Source of the DNA: CBDIBC01 sp965276635
GTDB taxonomy: Bacteria; Actinomycetota; Acidimicrobiia; Acidimicrobiales; Palsa-688
Length of the DNA stretch: 64,000 nt
Assembly: GCA_965276635.1 (NCBI GenBank)
Contig: CBDIBC010000005.1
Span: forward strand, 2,232,001 to 2,296,000
Reading direction: 5' to 3'
Positions 7,765 through 16,056 of the stretch are shown piece by piece (position 1 is the first letter of the stretch; every line of letters begins with the position of its first letter). The notes below the pieces were generated by a model. That model saw only the letters and a list, made by a program, of their open reading frames with translations, did not search any database and was not told the origin of the DNA. The position numbers were made by a program, and so were the translations under genes.

Positions 7765-10629
7765 GTGAGCCTCCGCCCCCGCGCGGCCGATCCGGCGCCG
7801 GGTGGTGCCGGGATCGGTCTTCTCGACCCCGGCACCCTGGCCGTGCTTCCGGAGGTCCCCGCCGACGGCGAGGGAGCCGAGCCGAGCCCGGGTCACCGGC
7901 AACGGCGTTGGCGCGTCGACTGGTGGGGCGTGTGGGATCGCCTGCGACAGCCCCATTCGGTCATCACCCTGCTCGTCGTCGCCGCATGTGTCGTCTTCAC
8001 GTTCGTCCAGCTCCAGCCGTCCCAGCTGTTCAAGAACACCACACCGGCGGGTGGGGACATGGGTGCCCACGTGTGGCTCCCCGACTACGTGAAGCGGGCC
8101 TTGCTTCCCCACTGGCGGATCACAGGCTGGACGCCGGACTGGTACGCCGGGTTCCCGGCCCTGACCTATTACTTCCCGCTGCCGATCGTGGCCATCGCCC
8201 TGGTCAGCTACGTGATCCCCTACGACGTCGCCTTCAAGCTGGTGTCGGTGCTCGGCCTGGTGACCCTTCCCCTGGCAGCTTGGGCCTTCGGCCGGCTGTC
8301 CCGGCTGCCCTTCCCCACGCCCGCTTGCCTGGCCGTGGCCTCGGTCGGCTACCTCTTCAGTCGTGACTTCACCATCTACGGGGGGAACATCGCGTCGACG
8401 ATGGCGGGGGAGTTCTCCTTCTCCATCAGCCTCTCGTTCGCCCTGCTGTTCCTCGGGGTGGCTGCGCGCGGGCTGCGCAGCGGCCGCCTGCGCGCCCTGG
8501 CCGCCGTCCTGCTGGCATGCACCGCCCTGTGCCACATCCTGCCCCTCTTCTTCGCGGTGGGCGGTGCGGCGCTCCTGTGGCTCTTCCATCCGAGCGTGCG
8601 GCGCATGAAGTGGATCGTGCCGGTGTTCGTCGTGGGCGGGTGCCTGGTGGCGTTCTGGGCGCTGCCGTTCTACTTCCGCCTCCCGTACGCCACCAACATG
8701 GGCTACCAGAAGCTCAGCAACTACATCCCCTCGCTGTTCCCGAGCAAGGACGTGTGGCTGTTCGTCCTGGCGGGCGTCGGCATCCTCCTGTCGATCGTGC
8801 GCCGCCGACGCATCGGCGTGTGGCTGAGCGCCATGACCGTCCTCGCCGCGCTGGTCTTCCGCACCGCCCCCCAGGCCCGCCTGTGGAACGCCAGGGTGCT
8901 GCCCTTCTGGTTCCTTTGCCTCTACCTGCTGGTCGGCGTCGCCCTGGCCGAGCTGGGGACGCTGGCCGCCGAGGCGTGGTCGACGCCGAGGAACCGCACA
9001 GTGGCCCTGCTGCCGATCCCCGTCGTCGCCCTGCTGATCGGCCTGATCTGGGTCGGCTACCCGCTGCGGCTGCTGCCGTTCGGCCACACCACGTCCAGCG
9101 GGCGCTACAGCTGGCTGGGGATCAGCTCGCCGGCGTCGTCGGCGTCGTTCGTGCCCGACTGGGTCAACTGGAACTACAGCGGGTACGAGAGCCCGGGGAA
9201 GGCGCGCCGAGGCGAGTACTTCTCGCTGGTCCGGGCCATGTCCGCCCTGGGTCAGAACCCGACGGATGGTTGCGGGCGGGCCATGTGGGAGTACGAGCCT
9301 GGCCTCGACCAGATGGGCACGCCGGATGCCCTGATGCTGCTCCCGTACTGGACGAAGGGCTGCATCGGGTCGATGGAGGGCCTGTACTACGAGTCGTCGG
9401 CCACGACCCCCTACCACTTCCTCAACGTGTCGGAGCTGTCAGCCCAGCCCTCTGATCCGGTTCGCGGCCTCACCTACTCGTCGAGCCCCAACGTGGCCGA
9501 GGGTGTCGCCCACCTCCAGATGCTGGGCGTGAAGTACTTCATGGCCCTCACCCCCAATGTGCAGAACCAGGCGGATGCCGTGCCCGCCCTGCAGCTGGTG
9601 AGCACCGTCGGGCCCTTCGCCGTCTCCGAGACGACGGGCAGCACGGCCGCCACGGTGCAGCGGACCTGGAAGATCTACAAGATCGCCGGGTCCCAGATGG
9701 TCACGCCCCTGGCCAACCAGCCGGTCGTGGTGAAGGGTGCGGCTCGCAACGGCAGCACCTGGTTGCGGGCCTCGCAGCAGTGGTACCTGACACCGAAGGA
9801 CTGGGACGTGTACGAGGCGGCCAGCGGCCCGAAGTCCTGGGCTCGCGTCCCGATGTCGGACCCGTCGCCGCCCCGGACGCCGTTGCCGCCCGTGCAGGTG
9901 TCGCACATCTCGTCGGGGACCGAGAGCATGTCGTTCGACGTCGACCAGACCGGGGTCCCCGTCCTCATCAAGACCTCGTACTTCCCGAACTGGCAGGCCA
10001 GCGGGGCCGGGACCGTCTACCGGGTCACTCCGAACCTGATGGTGGTCGTCCCCACCTCTCACCATGTCACGCTGCGGTACGGGTACACGCCGGTGGACTG
10101 GGCCGGGTTCCTCCTCAGCCTCCTGGGCCTGGTCGGCGTGGCCGGGCTGGTCTGGTTCCGGCCACCCGTTCCCCGGTGGGCGCGCCGGGCTGGCATCGGC
10201 AGTCCGGCCGGGCCGGACCTCGACGACGTCGTGCGCCGATCGGTGGAGACCGACCGGCGCATGGGGCCCTCGTTGCTCGAGCCCTACCGGCGCCTGGGCT
10301 TCGAGCTCGGCGATAGCTATCCCGGCGGCATGCGGCGGGCGAACGACCTCGATGCCTGGCTGGGCCACCCCGACGGACTGGGCGGCCCGGCCCCCCGGCC
10401 GGCCGGGCAGAACGGATCGCCGACGAACGGGTCACCGGCGAACGGGCGGGCGGATGACGCGCAGGCGGCCGACGCCGACCACGATCGGGGGGACGAGGGG
10501 CACGCTCCGCTGTACGAGCCGTTGCCGAGGCCGCCCGCGCCATGGACCCCGCCGAACCGGGCCGCGACCGGCCCGGGCGGCGAGGAGCCGGCTCAGGGCC
10601 CGCCTCGGGGCGGCGAGGTGGAGCAGTAA
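7765..10629 (+). CDS. Large multi-pass membrane protein, GT-C/YfhO-like
   Basis: This protein of about 954 residues starts with a cytoplasmic tail, then a first membrane helix (HSVITLLVVAACVVFTFVQL). An extracytoplasmic loop follows with GGDMGAHVWLPDYVKRALLP and WTPDWYAGFPALTYYFPLP, the kind of acidic first loop seen in GT-C-fold and YfhO-like membrane proteins (often annotated '6-pyruvoyl-tetrahydropterin synthase related'). Some ten more helices follow, then a soluble extracytoplasmic domain, a final helix (WAGFLLSLLGLVGVAGLVWF) and a long Pro/Ala-rich cytoplasmic tail. It probably moves lipid-linked sugars or lipids in envelope synthesis; the substrate is unknown. The start is a choice between GTG 7759 and 7765, and the -10 position favours the second. 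Confidence 0.7.
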   Translation: MSLRPRAADPAPGGAGIGLLDPGTLAVLPEVPADGEGAEPSPGHRQRRWRVDWWGVWDRLRQPHSVITLLVVAACVVFTFVQLQPSQLFKNTTPAGGDMGAHVWLPDYVKRALLPHWRITGWTPDWYAGFPALTYYFPLPIVAIALVSYVIPYDVAFKLVSVLGLVTLPLAAWAFGRLSRLPFPTPACLAVASVGYLFSRDFTIYGGNIASTMAGEFSFSISLSFALLFLGVAARGLRSGRLRALAAVLLACTALCHILPLFFAVGGAALLWLFHPSVRRMKWIVPVFVVGGCLVAFWALPFYFRLPYATNMGYQKLSNYIPSLFPSKDVWLFVLAGVGILLSIVRRRRIGVWLSAMTVLAALVFRTAPQARLWNARVLPFWFLCLYLLVGVALAELGTLAAEAWSTPRNRTVALLPIPVVALLIGLIWVGYPLRLLPFGHTTSSGRYSWLGISSPASSASFVPDWVNWNYSGYESPGKARRGEYFSLVRAMSALGQNPTDGCGRAMWEYEPGLDQMGTPDALMLLPYWTKGCIGSMEGLYYESSATTPYHFLNVSELSAQPSDPVRGLTYSSSPNVAEGVAHLQMLGVKYFMALTPNVQNQADAVPALQLVSTVGPFAVSETTGSTAATVQRTWKIYKIAGSQMVTPLANQPVVVKGAARNGSTWLRASQQWYLTPKDWDVYEAASGPKSWARVPMSDPSPPRTPLPPVQVSHISSGTESMSFDVDQTGVPVLIKTSYFPNWQASGAGTVYRVTPNLMVVVPTSHHVTLRYGYTPVDWAGFLLSLLGLVGVAGLVWFRPPVPRWARRAGIGSPAGPDLDDVVRRSVETDRRMGPSLLEPYRRLGFELGDSYPGGMRRANDLDAWLGHPDGLGGPAPRPAGQNGSPTNGSPANGRADDAQAADADHDRGDEGHAPLYEPLPRPPAPWTPPNRAATGPGGEEPAQGPPRGGEVEQ

Positions 10630-10632
10630 GGT
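10627..10632 (+). promoter_or_regulatory. -10 box of manB (leaderless)
   Basis: TAAGGT overlaps the stop codon of the preceding gene and ends 9 nt before the manB ATG at 10642. No ribosome-binding site is visible. Confidence 0.45.
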
Positions 10633-10641
10633 TCAGCGGTC

Positions 10642-12000
10642 ATGGCCGCGCTCGACTCCGTCTTCAAGGCATACGACATTCGCGGGACGGTGCCCGACCA
10701 GCTCGACGCCGACCTCTGCGAGCGGCTGGGCGCGGCGTTCGCCCGCATGGCTGCCGCCCCCCGCATCCTGGTCGGCCGAGATATGCGGCCCTCGGGAGTG
10801 GAACTGTCCCGTGCCTTTGTCCGTGGTGCCGTCGCCGCCGGCGTCGACGTCGTCGACCTCGGGCTGACGTCGACCGACGAGATGTACTTCGCCTCCGGCG
10901 CCCTGGATGCACCCGGGGCTATGTTCACCGCCTCCCACAACCCGGCCCAGTACAACGGCATCAAGCTGTGCCTGGCCGGCGCCCGGCCCGTCGGGGCGGA
11001 CTCCGGACTGGTCGAGCTGCGTGGCGCGGTGGCCGCTCCGCCACCACCGCCGGCGACGAGCCCGGGCACCGTCAGCGAGCGCGACGTGCTCGACGACTAC
11101 GCCGCCAAGGTGCGGTCGTTCATCGACGTGTCGGCGCTGCGGCCCCTCACCGTGGTCGCCGACACCGCCAACGGCATGGGTGGGCTCGTCGTGCCTGCTG
11201 TCTTCGCCGGGCTCCCGGTCTCGCTCGAGGTCCTCTATGGCGAGCTGGACGGGAGCTTCCCGAACCACCCGGCCGACCCCATCCAGCCGGCGAACCTGGT
11301 CGACCTGCAGCAGCGGGTCCTCGAGATCGGCGCCGATGTCGGCCTGGCCTTCGACGGCGACGCCGACCGGTGCTTCCTGGTGGACGACCAGGGCCAGCCG
11401 GTCCCCGGATCGACGACGACGACCATGGTGGCCGTCGCCATGCTCGACCGGTACCCGGGCGCCACCATCCTGCACAACCTGATCTGCTCCAAGGCAGTAC
11501 CCGAGATCGTCACCGAGCACGGCGGCACACCCGTGCGCACTCGCGTGGGGCACTCCTACATCAAGGCGGTGATGGCCGAGACCGGCGCGGTGTTCGGCGG
11601 GGAGCACTCGGGCCACTACTACTTCCGGGAGAACTACCGGGCCGACTCCGGCAGCATCGCCGCGCTGGTGGTCCTCGAGCTGCTCTCGAAGGACCGGCGG
11701 CCGCTCTCGGAGATCCGCCGAGACTTCGAGCGCTACGCCGCATCGGGCGAGATCAACACCGAGGTGCCCGACGCCGAGGGCGTGATCGAGCGGGTGGCGG
11801 AGGCGTTCGACGGAGCTCACCACCCCGGGGCCACCCAGGACCGGATGGACGGCTTGACGGTCGACCTCGGTGACTGGTGGTTCAACCTGCGACCATCGAA
11901 CACGGAGCCCTTGTTGCGCCTGAACCTGGAGGCCTCGACCCCCCAGGCGTGCGCGTCCCGGACTGACGAGATCGTCTCACTGCTGAAGGAGTCGCACTGA
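10642..12000 (+). CDS. manB: Phosphomannomutase/phosphoglucomutase
   Basis: This 452-residue cytoplasmic enzyme converts mannose-6-phosphate (and usually glucose-6-phosphate) to the 1-phosphate, feeding GDP-mannose and glycan synthesis. The alpha-D-phosphohexomutase motifs are all present: the catalytic serine loop TASHNPAQYNG, the metal loop DGDADRC, the sugar-specificity motif GEHSGHYYF and the phosphate-binding RPSNTEP near the C terminus. Length is typical. Its stop overlaps the next start (TGATG), and with the PMI/PGI gene it forms a three-gene sugar-phosphate operon. Confidence 0.93.
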   Translation: MAALDSVFKAYDIRGTVPDQLDADLCERLGAAFARMAAAPRILVGRDMRPSGVELSRAFVRGAVAAGVDVVDLGLTSTDEMYFASGALDAPGAMFTASHNPAQYNGIKLCLAGARPVGADSGLVELRGAVAAPPPPPATSPGTVSERDVLDDYAAKVRSFIDVSALRPLTVVADTANGMGGLVVPAVFAGLPVSLEVLYGELDGSFPNHPADPIQPANLVDLQQRVLEIGADVGLAFDGDADRCFLVDDQGQPVPGSTTTTMVAVAMLDRYPGATILHNLICSKAVPEIVTEHGGTPVRTRVGHSYIKAVMAETGAVFGGEHSGHYYFRENYRADSGSIAALVVLELLSKDRRPLSEIRRDFERYAASGEINTEVPDAEGVIERVAEAFDGAHHPGATQDRMDGLTVDLGDWWFNLRPSNTEPLLRLNLEASTPQACASRTDEIVSLLKESH

Positions 12001-12248
12001 TGGCGCTGGACCCCAAGCTGCTCGAGATCCTGGCCTGCCCGGAGGACAAGGGGCCGCTGCTGTACTTTGCCGACGAGGACGCGCTCTACAACTCGCGGCT
12101 ACGTCGGCGGTACGCCATCACCGACGACATCCCCATCATGCTGATCGACGAAGCGGAGACGGTCGACGACGGCGAGCACGAGCGCCTCCTGGCCAAGGCG
12201 GCGGCCGAGGGTGTCCGCCCCACCTTCGATCCGGCCACCCCGGTCTAG
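12000..12248 (+). CDS. Trm112 family protein
   Basis: This 82-residue protein matches the Trm112/UPF0434 family: MALDPKLLEILACPEDKGPLLYF at the N terminus and YAITDDIPIMLIDEA in the middle. It keeps only one cysteine (ACPEDKG) of the usual zinc site. In eukaryotes and archaea Trm112 activates methyltransferases; in actinobacteria the gene commonly sits between manB and a PMI/PGI gene and its role there is unclear. The start overlaps the manB stop by one base. Confidence 0.85.
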   Translation: MALDPKLLEILACPEDKGPLLYFADEDALYNSRLRRRYAITDDIPIMLIDEAETVDDGEHERLLAKAAAEGVRPTFDPATPV

Positions 12249-12287
12249 GACGATGAACGGACGCTCAGCACGAGAGGAAGACACGAC

Positions 12288-13325
12288 GTGGCTGTGCTCG
12301 ACACGGTAGGCATGTTCGGATTCACCGAAGCGCTCCCCGAGCAGATCGAGGGCGCGGTGGCCCGCGCTCGGGGGCTCGACGGACTGCCCGCCCTCGAGGA
12401 TGTCGAGCACGTGGTCGTGCTCGGCATGGGAGGCAGTGGGGTGTCGGGCGACATCCTGGCCGCGGTGGCCGGGCCGCAGCTCCCGGTCCCGGTGATGGTG
12501 GTCAAGTCCTACGAGTGCCCCGCCTTCGTCGGGGACGGGACCCTGGTGTTCGCGGTGTCGGCGTCGGGGAGCACGGAGGAGACGATCCAGGCGGCCTCGG
12601 ACGCGGCGGTGGCGGGCGCCCGGATGGTCGTGGTGACGGGCGGCGGCGAGCTGGCCCACCTGGCGACCAGCTGGGGCGCCCCGATCGTGGCCGTGCCCAC
12701 CGACATCCCCCAACCCCGGGCGGCCATCGGGGCGATGGCCCTGCCGCCGCTGGTGGTCCTGGAGGAGATCGGGCTGTTCCCCGGCGGCCGCTACTGGATC
12801 GACGCAGCGATCACCCAGGTCAAACGCCGGCGGGACGAGCTGGCGGCCGGCGGCGACAGCTCGGCCGCGGCGGACGTCGCCCGGCGCATCGGGGCGACCA
12901 TCCCCCTGATCCAGGGCGGGGGAGCGCTGGGCGCAGCCGCAGCCATGCGCTGGAAGACACAGGTCAACGAGAACGCCAAAGCACCGGCGTTCTGGTCGGC
13001 CCAGCCAGAGCTGTGCCACAACGAGATCTGCGGCTGGGGCCAGCACGGCGACGTGACCCGACAGCTGGTGACGACCGTCTCCTTGCGCCACGACGCCGAG
13101 CACCCTCAGGTCGGCCGGCGCTTCCAGCTGGTCAACGAGATCCTCGACGAGGTCGTCCACGACGTCGTGGAGGTCTGCGCCGAGGGTGACGGCGACCTGG
13201 CCCAGCTGTTCGACCTCGTCCTCTTCGGTGACTACGTCTCGCTGTGGATGGCCGTCCACGCCGGCGTCGATCCCGGACCGGTTCCGATCCTGGTCGACCT
13301 GAAGCGCCAGCTGGCCGGGACCTGA
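12288..13325 (+). CDS. Bifunctional phosphoglucose/phosphomannose isomerase-like protein
   Basis: This 345-residue SIS-fold protein interconverts fructose-6-phosphate with glucose- or mannose-6-phosphate in its characterised relatives. Visible motifs are the first SIS glycine loop VVLGMGGSGVSGD, the second loop FAVSASGSTEETI, and the C-terminal WKTQVNENAK and ELCHNEICGW, which contain the conserved Glu and His of the family. The GTG start follows the ribosome-binding site GAGAGGAAG. With manB upstream the pair could carry fructose-6-phosphate to mannose-1-phosphate. Confidence 0.85.
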   Translation: MAVLDTVGMFGFTEALPEQIEGAVARARGLDGLPALEDVEHVVVLGMGGSGVSGDILAAVAGPQLPVPVMVVKSYECPAFVGDGTLVFAVSASGSTEETIQAASDAAVAGARMVVVTGGGELAHLATSWGAPIVAVPTDIPQPRAAIGAMALPPLVVLEEIGLFPGGRYWIDAAITQVKRRRDELAAGGDSSAAADVARRIGATIPLIQGGGALGAAAAMRWKTQVNENAKAPAFWSAQPELCHNEICGWGQHGDVTRQLVTTVSLRHDAEHPQVGRRFQLVNEILDEVVHDVVEVCAEGDGDLAQLFDLVLFGDYVSLWMAVHAGVDPGPVPILVDLKRQLAGT

Positions 13326-13697
13326 TCTCTGGTTGGCGGATGGTGTGGTGGATGGTCTGGCAGACTGGTGCCGGGCCCCAGCGGGTCTGTGGTTGCAAGT
13401 CGATGCCAGTCGCAGGCGAAACGACCCACGTAAGGCAACCCGTGGTTGCTGAGCATGGTGCGGCTTAGGTGTAAGCCCTGCCCGCCGGCGGGACCATCCG
13501 GGTCCCGGGGCGGAGACGGCGCCAAGCAGGATCCACGGAGGTGCAGGGTCCCCACCGGGGCCGCCGCCACCGTCCTGCCGAGCACCGCAGCAGGCGAGTG
13601 TGGGGTCAAAGACCAGGTCAGCCGCTGGGGTCCTGGTCCGGCGGCGATCCGTGGCATCAGGGCCTCGGCCGCCGGCGGACGCTAACTTCGTGCCGTC
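13326..13697 (+). ncRNA. Candidate structured RNA, possibly raiA-motif type
   Basis: No credible gene lies between the isomerase and the response regulator. The plus strand is full of paired segments: GGCTTA-GGTG-TAAGCC (13462-13477), CCACG...CGTGG around TAAGGCAACC (13428-13446), and a GGTCCCCACCGGGG hairpin near 13550. A/G-rich single-stranded patches such as GCAGGCGAAACGACCC break up the GC-rich sequence. The location is the clue: many actinobacteria carry the ribosome-hibernation gene (hpf/raiA) upstream of secA, and no such gene is seen here. A raiA-motif RNA or another large ornate RNA would fit. The sequence does not match tmRNA, RNase P RNA, SRP RNA or 6S RNA as I know them. Ends are approximate and the strand is inferred. 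Confidence 0.4.
13683..13688 (+). promoter_or_regulatory. -10 box before a mini-ORF and the response regulator
   Basis: TAACTT ends 9 nt before the ATG at 13698, which opens a 13-codon reading frame overlapping the response-regulator start. Confidence 0.35.
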
Positions 13698-13739
13698 ATG
13701 ACACCCCGGCCCTCTCCGTCGTTCGGCGTCGAACCGTGA
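13698..13739 (+). CDS. Possible leaderless leader peptide, 13 codons
   Basis: ATG 13698 opens MTPRPSPSFGVEP and ends in a TGA that overlaps the GTG of the response regulator by 4 nt (GTGA). The ATG is 9 nt from a -10 box, so a leaderless transcript would translate this peptide first and reach the regulator by coupling. A chance frame is possible. Confidence 0.3.
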   Translation: MTPRPSPSFGVEP

Positions 13740-14434
13740 CGACCGGCGAGCGCAGCGGTGACCCCATCCGGGTGCTGATCGCCGACGACCAGGCCCTGTT
13801 CCGTCGTGGCCTGTACGTGGTGCTCGGCACCGAGGACCAGATCGAGGTGGTGGCCGAGGCAGCCGATGGCGAGGAGGCGGTGGCCAAGGCCAGTGAGCTG
13901 GCCCCCGACGTGGTGTTGATGGACGTGCGGATGCCGAAGGTCAGCGGCATCGAGGCCGCCCGCCGCATCAACGAGCTGCTGCCGAGCACCCGCATCCTCA
14001 TGTTGACCGTCAGCGACGAGGAGGAGGACCTCTACGAGGCCATCAAGGCCGGGGCCAACGGCTACCTGCTCAAGGAGATCTCCGTGGAAGAGGTGTCCGA
14101 CTCCATTCGGGCCGTGGTCCAGGGCCAGAGCCTGATCTCACCCTCCATGGCCTCCAAGCTGCTGAACGAGTTCACCTCCATGGCCAAGCGGACCGGCGAG
14201 CCGGAGCCGCTGCCGGCGCCGGTGCTCACCAGCCGCGAGCTGGAGGTCCTCAAGCTGGTGGCGCTCGGCATGAAGAACAAGGAGGTGGCCGACAAGCTCT
14301 TCATCTCCGACAACACGGTGAAGAACCACGTGCGCAACATCTTGGAGAAGCTCCACCTCCACTCGAGGATGGAGGCGGTCATGTACGCGGTGCGCCAGCA
14401 GCTGCTGGACCCCGACCCTCCCGAGAAGAGCTGA
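13736..14434 (+). CDS. NarL/LuxR-type response regulator
   Basis: This 232-residue protein has a receiver domain with the acidic pair in VLIADDQ, the phospho-acceptor Asp in DVVLMDVRMP and the Lys in GYLLKE. A LuxR-type helix-turn-helix follows (LTSRELEVLKLVALGMKNKEVA, then FISDNTVKNHVRNILEKL). It would bind DNA when phosphorylated; no partner kinase is adjacent. Upstream in-frame extension runs through the candidate RNA and lacks a better start, so GTG 13736 was chosen; it overlaps the mini-ORF stop. Its targets are unknown. Confidence 0.9.
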   Translation: MTTGERSGDPIRVLIADDQALFRRGLYVVLGTEDQIEVVAEAADGEEAVAKASELAPDVVLMDVRMPKVSGIEAARRINELLPSTRILMLTVSDEEEDLYEAIKAGANGYLLKEISVEEVSDSIRAVVQGQSLISPSMASKLLNEFTSMAKRTGEPEPLPAPVLTSRELEVLKLVALGMKNKEVADKLFISDNTVKNHVRNILEKLHLHSRMEAVMYAVRQQLLDPDPPEKS

Positions 14435-14437
14435 GCG

Positions 14438-15928
14438 TCACCGCCGCTGGTAGAGGGCGACGTCGCCGTGCTGCACGACGACGCGAAAGTTGGCCGCGAT
14501 GCCTGCGAACACCTGCTCGTCGGTGCCGCCGAGATCGGTCGGCAGCACCAGGTACTGGATCTGATCGGCGAACGAGAGCCGTTGGCCCTCCGACTCGAAG
14601 CGGTGCCAGTACTGGGCCCGGAACGGCGTGGGCCACAGATAGATCCGGGTGCGGTGGTCGATGTGCGATACGTAGGGGTAGTAGGACGAGACCACCGCGT
14701 TCGCCGGCAGGGCGCGCAGCACCGCAGTGGTGTCGCGCGCCTCGAGGCTCGCCGGGTTCAGGTGCGGATAGGTCTGGCGCGACAGCGGGGTGAGGCCCCA
14801 CACGAGCGACGAGACCAGGGCGCATGCCGTCACCGCCACCGTCGCCGCCTGCTGGACCGTCGGCCGCCGGATGCATGCCAGGGCCCACACGGTCCCCGCG
14901 ACCAGCACCGGTACCAGCGGCATCGAGTAGTGGTAGAGGATCTGGTGCATGTAGCCGAAGTTGCTGAGCACGTTCACGGTGAGCGTCAGGATGCCGACGG
15001 CGGCCAGCTCGGGCGCCACGACGAACCCGAACCCGACCGAGAGCCCCATCTGCCACAGGTAGAAGAGCCGCCCGGCGCTGCGCACGTACCGCCAGAACCG
15101 GACGGGGTGGGCGACGATGGTCCGCAGGCTGCCCCCGACACCGCCGAAAGGAACCCGGTTGGCGTAGAAATCGGCGGTCCCGAGGATGGTGGCGATGACC
15201 ACCTCGGTGGCGAAGAGGGTGTAGGCGAGGCCGGCGACAACGAGGCGGAGGCCCCAGCGACGGTCCCGGCGCCAGGCGACCCAGATCCCGAGGGGAACGA
15301 CGAGCAGCCCGGCGTCCTCCTTGCACAGCAGGGTCAGCACCACGGCGGCGGCGAGCAGCCGGGGACGGGATTCGACGGCGGCGTAGATGGCGACGGCGAG
15401 GGTCAGGACGAGGAAGCTCTCGGGATGGAACTGCTCCAGGTTCCCGTTCTGCAGCGCCGGGTTCAGAAGGTAGGCGGCAGCCAGGAGGGTGGCGCAGGTG
15501 GTGCCGAGACGGGGCCGACCGAGCAGGTAGATGGGGATGGCCGCGACGGCGAGCAGGATGCTCTGCAGGACGAGCAGGGCGGCGGCGTGGGGGTAGACCC
15601 AGTAGAGGGGGACCACCAGCAGCAGGATGAACGAGGTGTGGTCGCCGAAGAGGTTCCGGCCCATGACGGTGACGAAGGGGGCATGGAACCGGCTCAACAG
15701 CCAGATCCCCTGGTCGAAGACTCCCATGTCGTAGGCCGGAGTGCCGTAGCCGTCGTGCACGGCGACCGACAGCAGGCTGAACCGGATGGCGTAGGCGACC
15801 ATCAGCACGGTCACCGGGAGGTGCGGGACGAGCCGGGACGGCCATGGGACCGCCTGGCGGCCCGCGACGGCCTCGTCACGGCGACGGGGGTGGCGCAACA
15901 GCCGATCGAGCGGGAGCGCCCCGTCCAT
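14438..15928 (-). CDS. DUF2079 family polytopic membrane protein
   Basis: This 496-residue protein has about ten hydrophobic segments and the typical DUF2079 sequence: YDMGVFDQGIWLL in the first outer loop, then GDHTSFILLLVVPLYWVYPH and LQSILLAVAAIPIYLLGR. The family looks like GT-C glycosyltransferases but no activity is proven. The longer frame upstream (43 codons) is Arg/Pro/Gly-rich shadow sequence. ATG 15928 lies exactly 6 nt from a TACGGT -10 box and is the better start. The gene ends 3 nt from the response-regulator stop, in convergent orientation. Confidence 0.82.
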   Translation of the reverse strand: MDGALPLDRLLRHPRRRDEAVAGRQAVPWPSRLVPHLPVTVLMVAYAIRFSLLSVAVHDGYGTPAYDMGVFDQGIWLLSRFHAPFVTVMGRNLFGDHTSFILLLVVPLYWVYPHAAALLVLQSILLAVAAIPIYLLGRPRLGTTCATLLAAAYLLNPALQNGNLEQFHPESFLVLTLAVAIYAAVESRPRLLAAAVVLTLLCKEDAGLLVVPLGIWVAWRRDRRWGLRLVVAGLAYTLFATEVVIATILGTADFYANRVPFGGVGGSLRTIVAHPVRFWRYVRSAGRLFYLWQMGLSVGFGFVVAPELAAVGILTLTVNVLSNFGYMHQILYHYSMPLVPVLVAGTVWALACIRRPTVQQAATVAVTACALVSSLVWGLTPLSRQTYPHLNPASLEARDTTAVLRALPANAVVSSYYPYVSHIDHRTRIYLWPTPFRAQYWHRFESEGQRLSFADQIQYLVLPTDLGGTDEQVFAGIAANFRVVVQHGDVALYQRR

Positions 15929-15934
15929 CCGCCC

Positions 15935-15940
15935 ACCGTA
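15935..15940 (-). promoter_or_regulatory. -10 box of the DUF2079 gene (leaderless)
   Basis: Minus-strand TACGGT ends 6 nt before the ATG at 15928. Confidence 0.45.
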
Positions 15941-16041
15941 GCGCCGGAACCCCGCCGCAGCCCTTGGAACCCAGCCCCCGGAACCCGGGCCTCCCGGGCG
16001 CCCAGGAGGCCGTGCGCGAGTGGAGGAACGGGGGGTACCGA

Positions 16042-16047
16042 TAGCAT
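16042..16047 (+). promoter_or_regulatory. -10 box of secA (leaderless)
   Basis: TAGCAT ends 9 nt before the secA ATG at 16057. No ribosome-binding site is visible in between. Confidence 0.45.
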
Positions 16048-16056
16048 GGTCCGGCA

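Noticed and set aside
13326..13697. tmRNA, RNase P RNA, SRP RNA or SAM/cobalamin riboswitch
   Set aside because: None of their conserved segments (for example GAGGAAAGTCC of RNase P, or the cobalamin box GCCACTG) could be found.
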